NCBI GenBank assembly: GCA_964650695.1 | Contig: CAZYVA010000028.1 | Span: 1 to 19,263, forward strand | Length of the DNA: 19,263 nt | Direction: 5' to 3' | DNA from: CAZYVA01 sp964650695 | GTDB lineage: Bacteria; Bacillota; Clostridia; Lachnospirales; Lachnospiraceae | Shown: positions 6,604 to 14,186 of the stretch, in pieces | How the letters are laid out: every line of letters begins with the position of its first letter | How positions within the stretch are numbered: position 1 is the first letter of the stretch | Notes under the pieces: generated by a model | Told to the model about the DNA's origin: nothing | What the model saw: only the letters and a program-made list of their open reading frames with translations | Database searches by the model: none | Position numbers and translations under genes: made by a program

Positions 6604-8189
6604 TAATGGCACACCACCGGCACGCCTGCCTGGATCAGGCTGTATAGTTCCTTCGCTTTCGCCGGCGGCATGTTCACGCAGCCGTGGGAGCCGTGCGTCA
6701 AGTACCGCTTCCCGCCGAAGGAGGATTGCCACGAAGCGTCGTGGAAACCGATACCGCCGTTAAACGGCATCCAATATTTCACCGGCGTCTCGTATTCGTA
6801 TTCCCCATTCTTTTTTTTCTGCCCACGCAGGACGGCGTCCTTGGTTTTATAAGAAAGCGTATAAATACCCTGGGGCGTCTCGTTCCCATTATTCGGATTC
6901 CCGGTGACGACGTCCGTCTCCAGGATGACTTTCCCGTCCTGGATATAATACATATGCTGGTCGGTCAGATCGACTTCCGCGTAAGTATCCCCGATCCCGC
7001 CGTTCTTTTCCGAACGCGAATTCCCGGTATGCTCCGGCTCTCTTGTCACGGTCTTTCCCTCTTTAATATCGGCAACCAGCGCGTCGTACTCCCCGCTCTG
7101 GTCGATCTTCCATCCGCCGAAGCTTCCGCCCTTCACGGTCACAACATCCCCATCCGCAGTCGTAAATTCCACCGTACCGGCGGAGACATTGTATTTGTCC
7201 GCCAGCGACTGCAGATAATCCTTGATGGCATCCCCGTCCAGGGAAGCTTTCATTTTCTTTTTCTTCAGCTTGATCCACGGCTGGATCACGGAAGCGTCCA
7301 CGACTTCCGTATCCGTAGTCAGGTCATAGGTGACGACCGCGCTCAAATACTGGTTCATCGTATTGCAGGCTTGTATCGTCTCCTCCGAATAAATAGTGTA
7401 TTTCGGTTTCTTATAGCAGTCGGCCTGAAGGAGATTGAGTGTCTTCTGGGAAGTCCGGATAGCCGCATCCACCGCAGACAAGAATTTTTCCTCGTCCAGC
7501 CGGGTCCCCTGCACTTCCGGGATGATCTCATACCTGCCATTCTGGTAAGACGGGTATGCGCTCTGTGACTTTGCCTGAAGCTCCTTGTTCATACAGTCCA
7601 GCCCCGACAGGACTGCCGTCAGCTTTTCCCCATCGTATCCGATCCCCACCTGCGCCGTAAGCTGCGCCGGCGCCCAGAGGGACTGGGGCCAGAATACGTA
7701 GTTCTGCCCCTCCATCAATGTTTCCAGTTCATCCGCCGATGTGTACTGGATAGCTATGCTGTCCCCGTCGATCACTTCCTTGCTCCCATCCGAGCAAACC
7801 ACCGTCAGGCTGTAATCTTCCACTTCCTGCTTCATATAAGCCTCTGCCTGGCTGATGGATTTCATCGAAAAATCCTCTCCGTTGATCGTTGTGAACAACA
7901 GGAAATGCGTCCGGAAAAAAGCCGCCATGCATACATACGCCCCTGCCAGCACGAGAAAAAACACGCCCAGCACAACCAGGGCCGTCTTGTTCCGGCCTTC
8001 TTTCTTGCGCCTGCGCTTCCTTCGGATCTTTTTTTCCTTTTCCTGCGTGTCCGCTGGCTGTCCAGGAGAAAGCTTTTTTTTCTTCCCCTCTTGATTTTCT
8101 ACAGCCGTCCGCTCCTGATTGCCCTTCTCTTTTTCCAAAAGTATACTCTCCCCATCCAACATGCTGCCGTTGGCCGGCAATGCCTGCAT
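6600..8189 (-). CDS. Membrane-anchored YkuD-type L,D-transpeptidase
   Basis: Forms 3-3 peptidoglycan cross-links or attaches molecules to the cell wall. 529 aa from the ATG at 8189, which has GAGG 5 nt upstream; an ATG at 8162 lacks a site. A long, highly charged cytoplasmic N-terminus (about 1-68, rich in Lys/Arg/Glu) precedes one membrane segment (69-92, LVVLGVFFLVLAGAYVCMAA). A clostridial-type peptidoglycan-binding region (about 105-385) follows, then the YkuD catalytic domain (about 400-529). Its active site is complete: His483 in GFHDA and SHGCVN with Cys504 as nucleophile. This matches the architecture of large Firmicutes L,D-transpeptidases. It is transcribed leftward from the divergent region shared with aroC and may be read through into tgt. 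Wall enzyme call firm; exact physiological reaction not determinable. Confidence 0.93.
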   Translation of the reverse strand: MQALPANGSMLDGESILLEKEKGNQERTAVENQEGKKKKLSPGQPADTQEKEKKIRRKRRRKKEGRNKTALVVLGVFFLVLAGAYVCMAAFFRTHFLLFTTINGEDFSMKSISQAEAYMKQEVEDYSLTVVCSDGSKEVIDGDSIAIQYTSADELETLMEGQNYVFWPQSLWAPAQLTAQVGIGYDGEKLTAVLSGLDCMNKELQAKSQSAYPSYQNGRYEIIPEVQGTRLDEEKFLSAVDAAIRTSQKTLNLLQADCYKKPKYTIYSEETIQACNTMNQYLSAVVTYDLTTDTEVVDASVIQPWIKLKKKKMKASLDGDAIKDYLQSLADKYNVSAGTVEFTTADGDVVTVKGGSFGGWKIDQSGEYDALVADIKEGKTVTREPEHTGNSRSEKNGGIGDTYAEVDLTDQHMYYIQDGKVILETDVVTGNPNNGNETPQGIYTLSYKTKDAVLRGQKKKNGEYEYETPVKYWMPFNGGIGFHDASWQSSFGGKRYLTHGSHGCVNMPPAKAKELYSLIQAGVPVVCHY

Positions 8190-8280
8190 CCATACCTCGC
8201 GAATTGTTCACATGATGATGTTGGCGCCAAATAGGATTTGACCGCTAAAATCCCACGGATCGCTCCGGATTTTTGTCTAT

Positions 8281-8310
8281 TTGACACTGGTACCATCTTC
8301 ACATTATAAT
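8281..8310 (+). promoter_or_regulatory. Consensus promoter P1 upstream of aroC
   Basis: A perfect TTGACA (8281-8286) and a perfect TATAAT (8305-8310) are separated by 18 nt. Transcription from here would give aroC a leader of about 215 nt. Confidence 0.72.
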
Positions 8311-8411
8311 ATGCGGCGGCGCAAAAGTACAGTCATATTCTGTTAAAAAAGTGAAACAAACGTTACCATCCACAGACAAACACTTGACACAAACCGCCGG
8401 TCCAGAAGCAG

Positions 8412-8440
8412 TTGCAGGATGGAAAAGAATTTTATATAAT
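8412..8440 (+). promoter_or_regulatory. Possible second promoter P2 for aroC
   Basis: TTGCAG (8412-8417) and a perfect TATAAT (8435-8440) are 17 nt apart; the -35 is weak (3/6). It would give a leader of about 85 nt. A stray TTGACA at 8384-8389 has no -10 at suitable spacing. Confidence 0.45.
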
Positions 8441-8469
8441 GATGATACTAGGTTTGCGGACGTGCGCAG

Positions 8470-8485
8470 CACGGAGCAATCCGTG
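8470..8485 (+). promoter_or_regulatory. aroC leader hairpin with GCAA tetraloop
   Basis: CACGGA (8470-8475), loop GCAA, TCCGTG (8480-8485): a perfect 6-bp stem closed by a GNRA-type loop. Its 3' arm (CCGTGG, 8481-8486) can instead pair with CCACGG at 8510-8515, just before the AAAGGAGG ribosome binding site. This is structure only; a regulatory role is inferred. Confidence 0.4.
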
Positions 8486-8531
8486 GTATCACAGGGGTCA
8501 ACTGCGATGCCACGGGAAAAAGGAGGTTTCT

Positions 8532-9686
8532 ATGGCTGGCTCAACATATGGCACTTTATTTCAGGTCACGACCTGGGGGGAATCCCACGGCGCGGGCATC
8601 GGCGCCGTCATTGACGGCTGCCCTGCGGGGCTTACGCTCTGCGAGGCGGATATCCAGCAGTATCTGGACCGCCGCAGGCCCGGACAAAGCCGCTTCACGA
8701 CAGCGCGCCGGGAATCCGACCAGGCCAAAATCCTTTCGGGGGTGTTTGAGGGACGCACGACCGGCGCCCCAATCGCCATCCTCGTAGGCAACCAGGATCC
8801 GCGTTCCCACGATTACGAGGCTGTCAAAAACTGTTACCGCCCCGGCCATGCGGATTTTTCTTTCGATGCGAAATATGGTTTCCGGGATTACCGCGGGGGC
8901 GGGCGTTCTTCCGGGCGTGAGACGATCGGGCGTGTTGCCGCGGGCGCCATCGCCGCGAAAATCCTGGACTGCCTTGGCGTCCGGCTCACCGCTTATACGT
9001 GCGCCATCGGAGAGATCCGCGTCCCGGAGGAAGCCTACGACTTTTCCTGCATCGCCCAAAACAGCCTGTACATGCCAAGCATGGCATATGCCGCGAAAGC
9101 GGAAGAATACCTGGAGACATGCATGGAAGAGAAAGATTCCTCCGGCGGCGTCATCGAGTGCCGGATCACCGGCGTCCCGGCGGGCATCGGAGAACCCGTC
9201 TTTGGCAAGCTGGACGCCGCCCTGGCGCAAGCAGTCATGTCCATCGGCGCAGTGAAGGGCGTAGAGATCGGCGATGGTTTCCGCGCCGCCGCCGCCACCG
9301 GAAGCCAAAACAACGATGCTTTCTTTCTTAAGGATGGGCGGATCTGTAAAAAAACGAACCACGCCGGAGGAATCTTAGGCGGCATCAGCGATGGGGACAC
9401 GATCATCCTGCGCGCCGCCGTCAAGCCGACCCCCTCTATCGCCAGGGAGCAGGAAACGGTCACGGTTCAAAAAAAGCCCGCCCATCTCACCGTCACCGGC
9501 CGCCACGATCCCGTCATTGTCCCACGCGCCGTCGTTGTCGTAGAGTCCATGGCTGCGCTGGCGCTGGTGGATTTAATGATGGTAAACATGAACGCCCGGC
9601 TGGAAAACCTCCGTAAAATATACGGCCCGCCAGCCGAACGTGGATGCCCGGACCGTTCCGCGCTTCGCGTCCCGGAGATCCCTTAA
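8532..9686 (+). CDS. aroC: Chorismate synthase
   Basis: Last step of the shikimate pathway: converts 5-enolpyruvylshikimate-3-phosphate to chorismate with reduced FMN. 384 aa. The start at 8532 gives the family-typical MAGSTYGTLFQVTTWGESHG and has a strong AAAGGAGG upstream; an in-frame start at 8412 would add 40 unrelated residues. Signatures: GESHGAGIG (16-24), GGGRSSGRETIGRVAAGA (about 122-139) and RHDPVIVPRA near the C-terminus. It is the only plus-strand gene here and stands alone, without other aro genes. Two promoter-like sequences precede it. Its TAA overlaps the stop of the convergent permease gene, leaving no room for a separate terminator. Identification is firm. Confidence 0.97.
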   Translation: MAGSTYGTLFQVTTWGESHGAGIGAVIDGCPAGLTLCEADIQQYLDRRRPGQSRFTTARRESDQAKILSGVFEGRTTGAPIAILVGNQDPRSHDYEAVKNCYRPGHADFSFDAKYGFRDYRGGGRSSGRETIGRVAAGAIAAKILDCLGVRLTAYTCAIGEIRVPEEAYDFSCIAQNSLYMPSMAYAAKAEEYLETCMEEKDSSGGVIECRITGVPAGIGEPVFGKLDAALAQAVMSIGAVKGVEIGDGFRAAAATGSQNNDAFFLKDGRICKKTNHAGGILGGISDGDTIILRAAVKPTPSIAREQETVTVQKKPAHLTVTGRHDPVIVPRAVVVVESMAALALVDLMMVNMNARLENLRKIYGPPAERGCPDRSALRVPEIP

Positions 9687-10867
9687 TTAAACCGCAGCGC
9701 GTCGATCGGCTTCATCTTCGCCGCCTTATTCGCCGGATAAAGCCCAAATACGACCCCGATCCCAAGGGAAAACGCCACCGAAAGCGCCGCGACCCCCATC
9801 GAAAGGGTATAAGAGACGTTCCCGACAATATTCACGATCCCGATGATCCCGCACGAAACCGCAATCCCGATCAGGCAGCCGATGAGGCTTACCATCAGCG
9901 CTTCAATCAAAAACTGGAGCATGATGATCCCGCGCCCGGCCCCGATCGCCTTGCGGATCCCGATCTCCTTCGTCCTCTCCGTGACAGAGACCAGCATGAT
10001 ATTCATAATCCCGATCCCGCCTACCAGCAGGGAAATCCCGGCAATCCCGCCAAGAAGGAGGGAGAGTGTCGTGGTGACGCTGCTCATCGCCTCCTGGATG
10101 GAGGATTGGTTAAAGATGTTGTAGGCATCCTCGTCATCCGAAAACCGCTCCAGCAGCAGGTTTTCCATCCAGGTTTCCGCTTCATCCATATCGTCCCCCT
10201 CCACGGAAACGACAAAAGAGGTAACGTCCGTCCCTACCGTGTCGGTCAGGCGGATCATGCTGGTGTAAGGGATGTAAGCCTCATAACTGCTCTCTTCCGT
10301 CATAGCGCTGGACGCGGAAGTATCCTCCGCCAGCACCCCGATGATCTCGAATGCCCTTCCGTCAAGCTTCACCGTCTCCCCGACCACATTGCTCTGCCCC
10401 ATGATCTCCAGGGCAAAGTCCGAGTTGATGACGACCACGTTTGTATGGTTATCCACATCCGGCTTCATCAAAAACCGGCCCGATTCTAATTCCAGCCCTT
10501 GTATATCCGCGTAAGCCGCTGTTGTACCGACAAGCTGCGTCGTTTCTTCCGTGCTTTGGTTCAATGCGTCCACGCTTGACTGTGCCACCGGCGCCGCCTG
10601 GTCTGCCAGGCTGCCTTCTGCGCTTACAAATTCCGTCAATTCATTATATTTAATTGGTTGGTTGTGGTCATCCCGGATCGACACCGACAGGTAATTCGTC
10701 CCCAGTGCGTTGATGGAATCCGTGATGGATCCGGTCGCCCCGTTTACAAGCGACACAAGCACCACCAACGCTACGACACCGATAATGATCCCAAGCATCG
10801 TAAGGAACGACCGCAGCTTATTGGACAGGATGGATTTGACCGCCATTTTCATGGATTGCAGGATCAT
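9683..10867 (-). CDS. MacB-like ABC transporter permease, second system
   Basis: Inner-membrane permease, 394 aa, related to the permease at 77-1333. N-terminal membrane segment at about 19-43 (RSFLTMLGIIIGVVALVVLV), extracytoplasmic domain to about 265, then three C-terminal membrane segments with VGGIGIMNIMLVSVTERTKE and the ending KPIDALRFN. The ATG overlaps the ATPase stop (ATGA) and its AAAGGAGG lies in the ATPase 3' end, so the two are translationally coupled. The stop overlaps the aroC stop on the other strand. The system has one adaptor, one ATPase and one permease, the canonical MacAB-like set. Substrate unknown. Confidence 0.92.
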   Translation of the reverse strand: MILQSMKMAVKSILSNKLRSFLTMLGIIIGVVALVVLVSLVNGATGSITDSINALGTNYLSVSIRDDHNQPIKYNELTEFVSAEGSLADQAAPVAQSSVDALNQSTEETTQLVGTTAAYADIQGLELESGRFLMKPDVDNHTNVVVINSDFALEIMGQSNVVGETVKLDGRAFEIIGVLAEDTSASSAMTEESSYEAYIPYTSMIRLTDTVGTDVTSFVVSVEGDDMDEAETWMENLLLERFSDDEDAYNIFNQSSIQEAMSSVTTTLSLLLGGIAGISLLVGGIGIMNIMLVSVTERTKEIGIRKAIGAGRGIIMLQFLIEALMVSLIGCLIGIAVSCGIIGIVNIVGNVSYTLSMGVAALSVAFSLGIGVVFGLYPANKAAKMKPIDALRFN

Positions 10868-11535
10868 AACGCCGCCTCCTTTACTTTTCCGTCCTTGATA
10901 TGCAGGGAGCGGTCCGCCTGTTCCGCCACGGAATTGTCATGGGTGATCAGGACGATCGTACTGCCTCTCTCATGAAGCTCATGGAACAATTTCATGATCT
11001 GGCATCCCGTCTCCGAATCCAGGTTCCCGGTCGGCTCATCCGCCAGGTAGATGGATGGCTCTGAAACCATAGCCCTCGCGATCGCAACCCGCTGCTGCTG
11101 GCCGCCGGAAAGCTGGTTTGGCTTATGCTTCCGCCGCCCGAACAGATCCACCCGCTCCAGCGCTTCTTTCGCCCGTGCTCTCCTTTTGCGCGCGTCAAGC
11201 CCCTGGTAAATCAGCGGAAGCTCTATGTTCTCCTCCGCGCTCAAGGTACTGATCAGGTTGAAATTCTGGAAAATGAATCCGATCTTGCGGTTCCGGATTT
11301 TCGTAAGCTCACGCTCCGTATACTGCTCAATGGGCTGCCCATCCAAAAGATACTGCCCTTCGTCCGCCAGGTCCAGGCATCCCATAATATTCATAAGTGT
11401 GGATTTTCCGCTCCCGGATGGGCCAATGATACTGACAAATTCCCCCTCGTAGATATGGAGGCTGGCATGGTCGAGCGCATGCAGCATTTCATCGCCCATC
11501 TGATAGATTTTCGAAACATTGTCAAAAACAATCAT
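10864..11535 (-). CDS. MacB/LolD-type ABC transporter ATPase, second system
   Basis: Cytoplasmic ATPase of 223 aa, the standard length for the family and without the basic leader seen in its paralogue at 2923-3813. Walker A GPSGSGKST, Q-loop IFQNFNLI, signature LSGGQQQRVAIARAM, Walker B IYLADEPTGNLD and H-loop ITHD are intact. The ATG at 11535 has AGAGGAG 8 nt upstream. It starts 77 nt after the adaptor stop and overlaps the permease start by 4 nt. Confidence 0.95.
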   Translation of the reverse strand: MIVFDNVSKIYQMGDEMLHALDHASLHIYEGEFVSIIGPSGSGKSTLMNIMGCLDLADEGQYLLDGQPIEQYTERELTKIRNRKIGFIFQNFNLISTLSAEENIELPLIYQGLDARKRRARAKEALERVDLFGRRKHKPNQLSGGQQQRVAIARAMVSEPSIYLADEPTGNLDSETGCQIMKLFHELHERGSTIVLITHDNSVAEQADRSLHIKDGKVKEAAL

Positions 11536-11612
11536 GTTCTGCTCTCCTCTTTCCTGGATGGTCCATCCGGCTGCCGCCGTCCCTATGGCAGCGGCCCCGC
11601 CGTAAGGCTGGC

Positions 11613-13580
11613 CTAATTGCCATTTGAACCGCCACGGTTCCCGCCGCCCGGCATTTCACCGCCGCCGCGGTTCCCGCCGTCTGGCATTTCACCGCCGCCT
11701 TCTCCGCCCGGCATTTCACCGCCGAAGCCTCCGAAACCTCCGGAAAAATCATCGGAATCGGAATCCTCTGACCCGATCCTTGTATAGTAAACAGTATCGC
11801 CCTCGCTCAGTCCGCTCACGATCTCCACCTCATTGCTGTTGGAAAGCCCGGTCTCGACTTCCGTTTCTCCGCCCAGGGTCCCGTCGTCCCCCTGTGTTGT
11901 ATAGACAAACGTCCGCTCTCCTTTCTGCTGTAAGGCGGACATCGGGATCGTCAGCACATTTTCCGCCTGCTCGACCTGGATCGTCGCCGACGCGTTCATC
12001 CCGACCCTCATGTTTTCATCCATCGGGATCAGGATATCCACCTGGTATTTCGCGCTGCTGCTGTCCGTGGAAGCGGTGGCGCCTACCTTGGAGATCGTAC
12101 CGGTAAATTCTCCGTTCTCAATCGCGTCCAGTGTCACTACCGCACTCTGCCCCACTTCTACCGACAAAATATCCAGCTCATCCACATCGATTGCAATCTT
12201 GGCATTTTCCATCTTTGCGATCGTCAGCGCAACGGATTCATAATCACTCCCCGTATCCGCGCCGGCATCTGTGGACGCCGAGGAAGCGCTTGCGGAGCCG
12301 GAGCTTCCAGATCCGCCGGAACCACCCGTACTTCCGGAGCCCGATTTGGCGGCCGAAGCATTGGACGAAGCGGAATCATCTGCGTCGCCGGTTTCCTGCG
12401 CCGCCGCATCCTGCGTGCTGTTATCGCTCTGGGCTTCGCTTGTTTTTTCAAATTTTGCCTGGATGGTCAGGGTATCCCCGTCCCCGGAAATATTCCAATC
12501 ATAGGAAGCACAGTCTATGGACGGCAAATATTTCGCTGAAAATTTATAGCCGTCGCCGGCCGAGAGTACAATCGTCGCGCTGTAAACCGTACCGGCCTGA
12601 AAAGCGGAACCACTGCAGTCCCATGAAATTTTCCCTGTATATGTATCTGTAGATTCGATTTTGGTCTGCGGCGCGGCCCCTGCCACCGGCGCTGTGACGG
12701 CGAACCCGGTAAAACTTTTGATCACTTCCGTCCCGGAAGCCTCGCCATCTGACGCGTTTCCAGTGCTGGCGCCACTCTGCGCGTCCACATCCGCCCCGTT
12801 ATCCGCAGAAACTTTCCGCACAGCATAGCTTCCCTTACCTGCGTCCGCAGATAAATATGTGAAAGCCGCGCTCTTTCCGGCGGACACGCTTGCCAGGGAA
12901 ACACCGCTATCCGTCGTTCCGGATGTGTCCCCGCGCGCCACGCCACCCTCATCCGTCCTGGATTGAAGGTCCGCGGACGAGGCGTTCCCGGAAGTATCGC
13001 CGTCCGACACGGAAGAACCATCTGAAATATAAAGCTCATTCACGATCCCGTCCGCCGAAGCCTTTAACACCGGATCGTCATAATAGCCCGTCAGCGTGCT
13101 TTCCACTTCCTCCAGGTCGTCAATCTCCAAATTCAGGTCTTCCTTTTCCAGCGAAGTCAGGCCGCTTTCATCCAGATCGTCTTCCAGATCATCGATCTGA
13201 TCCTTCACATCCACCAGCGCTTTCACGATGGAAGCTTTGTTTAAGTTTGCAAGCGCATCCCCGGCAGACACTTCATCCCCTGTCTCCACAAGCACTTCAT
13301 CCACGGTAACGCCTGTCGGGAGCATCACATCGACGGATTCTGCGGCCTCCAGCTTTCCGCTCCCTTCAATACTGTTGCTGATCGTGCTTTTTGTGACTTC
13401 CGCGCTTTTCACGCTCCCCGATTCTATATCTTGAAGACGGTTCTGCATGGCTTTCCGCCTAAGGGCGAATCCACCCACGCCACAGACGGCGATCAGGACA
13501 ATGAGAAGGATCCAGAACGATTTTTTTCTCCAGATTTTTTTTGTTTTTATTTTCTTCAACCGGTTTTTCACTGCACCCAT
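11613..13580 (-). CDS. HlyD/MacA-like efflux adaptor with inserted extracellular-type module
   Basis: Adaptor of the second exporter, 655 aa, unusually long. Basic N-terminus and membrane segment at about 21-39 (SFWILLIVLIAVCGVGGFAL). First lipoyl half about 80-112 (VDEVLVETGDEVSAGDAL), an acidic coiled-coil segment about 118-162, and second lipoyl half about 172-184 (KASADGIVNELYI). Then comes a roughly 265-residue insertion (185-449) of Ser/Gly/Asp-rich linkers around a compact aromatic-containing module (about 288-378). A beta-barrel domain resumes at about 450-545 and a membrane-proximal domain at 545-602. The C-terminus (614-655) is Gly-rich with three GGEMP-containing repeats. AGGAGG lies 9 nt before the ATG. 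First gene of its operon, followed by ATPase and permease. Confidence 0.87.
   Translation of the reverse strand: MGAVKNRLKKIKTKKIWRKKSFWILLIVLIAVCGVGGFALRRKAMQNRLQDIESGSVKSAEVTKSTISNSIEGSGKLEAAESVDVMLPTGVTVDEVLVETGDEVSAGDALANLNKASIVKALVDVKDQIDDLEDDLDESGLTSLEKEDLNLEIDDLEEVESTLTGYYDDPVLKASADGIVNELYISDGSSVSDGDTSGNASSADLQSRTDEGGVARGDTSGTTDSGVSLASVSAGKSAAFTYLSADAGKGSYAVRKVSADNGADVDAQSGASTGNASDGEASGTEVIKSFTGFAVTAPVAGAAPQTKIESTDTYTGKISWDCSGSAFQAGTVYSATIVLSAGDGYKFSAKYLPSIDCASYDWNISGDGDTLTIQAKFEKTSEAQSDNSTQDAAAQETGDADDSASSNASAAKSGSGSTGGSGGSGSSGSASASSASTDAGADTGSDYESVALTIAKMENAKIAIDVDELDILSVEVGQSAVVTLDAIENGEFTGTISKVGATASTDSSSAKYQVDILIPMDENMRVGMNASATIQVEQAENVLTIPMSALQQKGERTFVYTTQGDDGTLGGETEVETGLSNSNEVEIVSGLSEGDTVYYTRIGSEDSDSDDFSGGFGGFGGEMPGGEGGGEMPDGGNRGGGEMPGGGNRGGSNGN
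11616..11741 (-). repeat. Gly-rich GGEMP repeats at the adaptor C-terminus
   Basis: Encodes about 42 residues of mainly Gly with three GGEMP units (GGEMPGGEGG, GGEMPDGGNRGG and GGEMPGGGNRGG). On the plus strand the repeated core is GGCATTTCACCGCC. It follows the membrane-proximal domain and looks like a disordered tail. Confidence 0.75.
12447..12719 (-). other. Surface-protein-like beta module embedded in the adaptor
   Basis: Residues 288-378 of the adaptor contain FAVTAPVAGAAPQT, YTGKISW, FQAGTVYSATIVLSAGDGY and DTLTIQAKF. This pattern resembles a repeat module I recall from clostridial secreted and surface proteins rather than from efflux adaptors. Two cysteines (322 and 357) could form a disulfide. 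Ser/Gly-rich linkers flank it on both sides. The resemblance is from memory and was not searched. Confidence 0.5.
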
Positions 13581-13793
13581 GTCGCTACGCCTCCTGTTTT
13601 TTACACTATGTCCCTGCTTGTTACGATGTACCGTCGCTTCCCCCGCCTTCCTAAAAACCCCCGGCTTCCGGTTTCAGCCGCCAACGCGTGCGGTTTATGC
13701 TTTTATGCATGTGGATAAAGCGATGGATCCCAGCCAATGTTTATCGGATAGCCAGCCCCATCCGAACGGACAGGACGACTCCATAGGCCAGAT

Positions 13794-13841
13794 AAAAAAA
13801 TGATGGATACCCGCTCACGCAATAAAATTGCCAATATATCC
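13794..13841 (-). terminator. Possible terminator of the grd cluster
   Basis: Reading the minus strand: GGATA (13841-13837), an inner GCAAT-TTT-ATTGC hairpin, TATCC (13809-13805), then seven T at 13800-13794. The loop is large and the stem imperfect, and it lies about 350 nt past the grdD stop, so this is tentative. Confidence 0.28.
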
Positions 13842-14026
13842 TGGTGTGAACGGACATATCCCCCGGTCATGCTGGCAAATCCATACGTTCATGGGTATAA
13901 TATAAATAGAAAAGCATGGGTTCATTTTAAAAGGAATTTGTGTTGAAGTTTTGATTTGGCTGTGTTTTTTGTGTGAACTTGCAGACCTGACGGAAGCGTC
14001 CTTTTTGATAAATCCGGCCTTTCCCC

Positions 14027-14104
14027 TGTATGGCAGGCTGGACGCGAAAAAAGGCGCCAGTATGATGTATGGCGGCTTGGATACGAAAAAAGGCGCCGGT
14101 ATGC
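14027..14104. repeat. 39-bp tandem duplication downstream of grdD
   Basis: Two adjoining copies, 14027-14065 and 14066-14104, share TGTATGGC and CGAAAAAAGGCGCC and differ at a few positions. On the minus strand each presents the palindrome GGCGCC followed by TTTTTT. Just beside it, GGTATG (14098-14103) and CATACC (14114-14119) form a 6-bp stem. The arrangement may help stop grd transcription, but it does not fit a textbook terminator. Confidence 0.6.
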
Positions 14105-14186
14105 CGCAAAGAACATACCAACACCCTTTTTGCTTTACCATTGGAGCGCCACGCCGCCTATCAGCCTTGTCATTGCACGGCCACAC

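Larger units (their letters stand above)
8190..8531. promoter_or_regulatory. Divergent intergenic region between the L,D-transpeptidase gene and aroC
   Basis: No gene is seen in these 342 bases. They hold two plus-strand promoter-like sequences and a leader hairpin before aroC (listed separately). The palindrome ATTATAAT at 8303-8310 provides a TATAAT on both strands, so it could also serve a leftward promoter for the transpeptidase. The leftward -35 (TGTACT, 3/6) is poor. No T-box motif or recognisable riboswitch core was seen. Confidence 0.6.
13581..14186. other. Gene-free spacer between the second ABC operon and the grd cluster
   Basis: 606 bases, part of it AT-rich compared with the rest of the window. 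It holds the adaptor ribosome binding site at its left edge, a hairpin TCGGAT/ATCCGA at 13744-13765, a weak plus-strand promoter-like pair (CTGGCA, 18 nt, TATAAT at 13872-13901), a low-confidence terminator candidate and a 39-bp tandem duplication. Small open frames on both strands have no ribosome binding sites and no recognisable family. I could not define a convincing promoter for the adaptor gene. Confidence 0.6.

Noticed and set aside
7729..8211. Open frame of 160 codons on the minus strand near the L,D-transpeptidase start
   Set aside because: It is the shifted frame of the real gene. Its composition looks like an out-of-frame reading of the Lys/Glu-rich N-terminus.
8384..8389. Additional TTGACA as a promoter -35
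   Set aside because: No acceptable -10 lies 16-19 nt downstream; the TATAAT at 8435 is too far away.
8412..8531. N-terminal extension of aroC by 40 codons
   Set aside because: The start at 8532 has AAAGGAGG and the conserved family N-terminus. The extension region contains a promoter -10 and leader hairpins.
8590..9463. Large minus-strand frames opposite aroC
   Set aside because: They are shadows of a GC-rich coding sequence. aroC is unambiguous and accounts for the region.
13922..14186. Minus-strand small open frames in the same spacer (64-123 codons)
   Set aside because: They overlap each other in different frames across the duplication, have no family resemblance and no good ribosome binding site.
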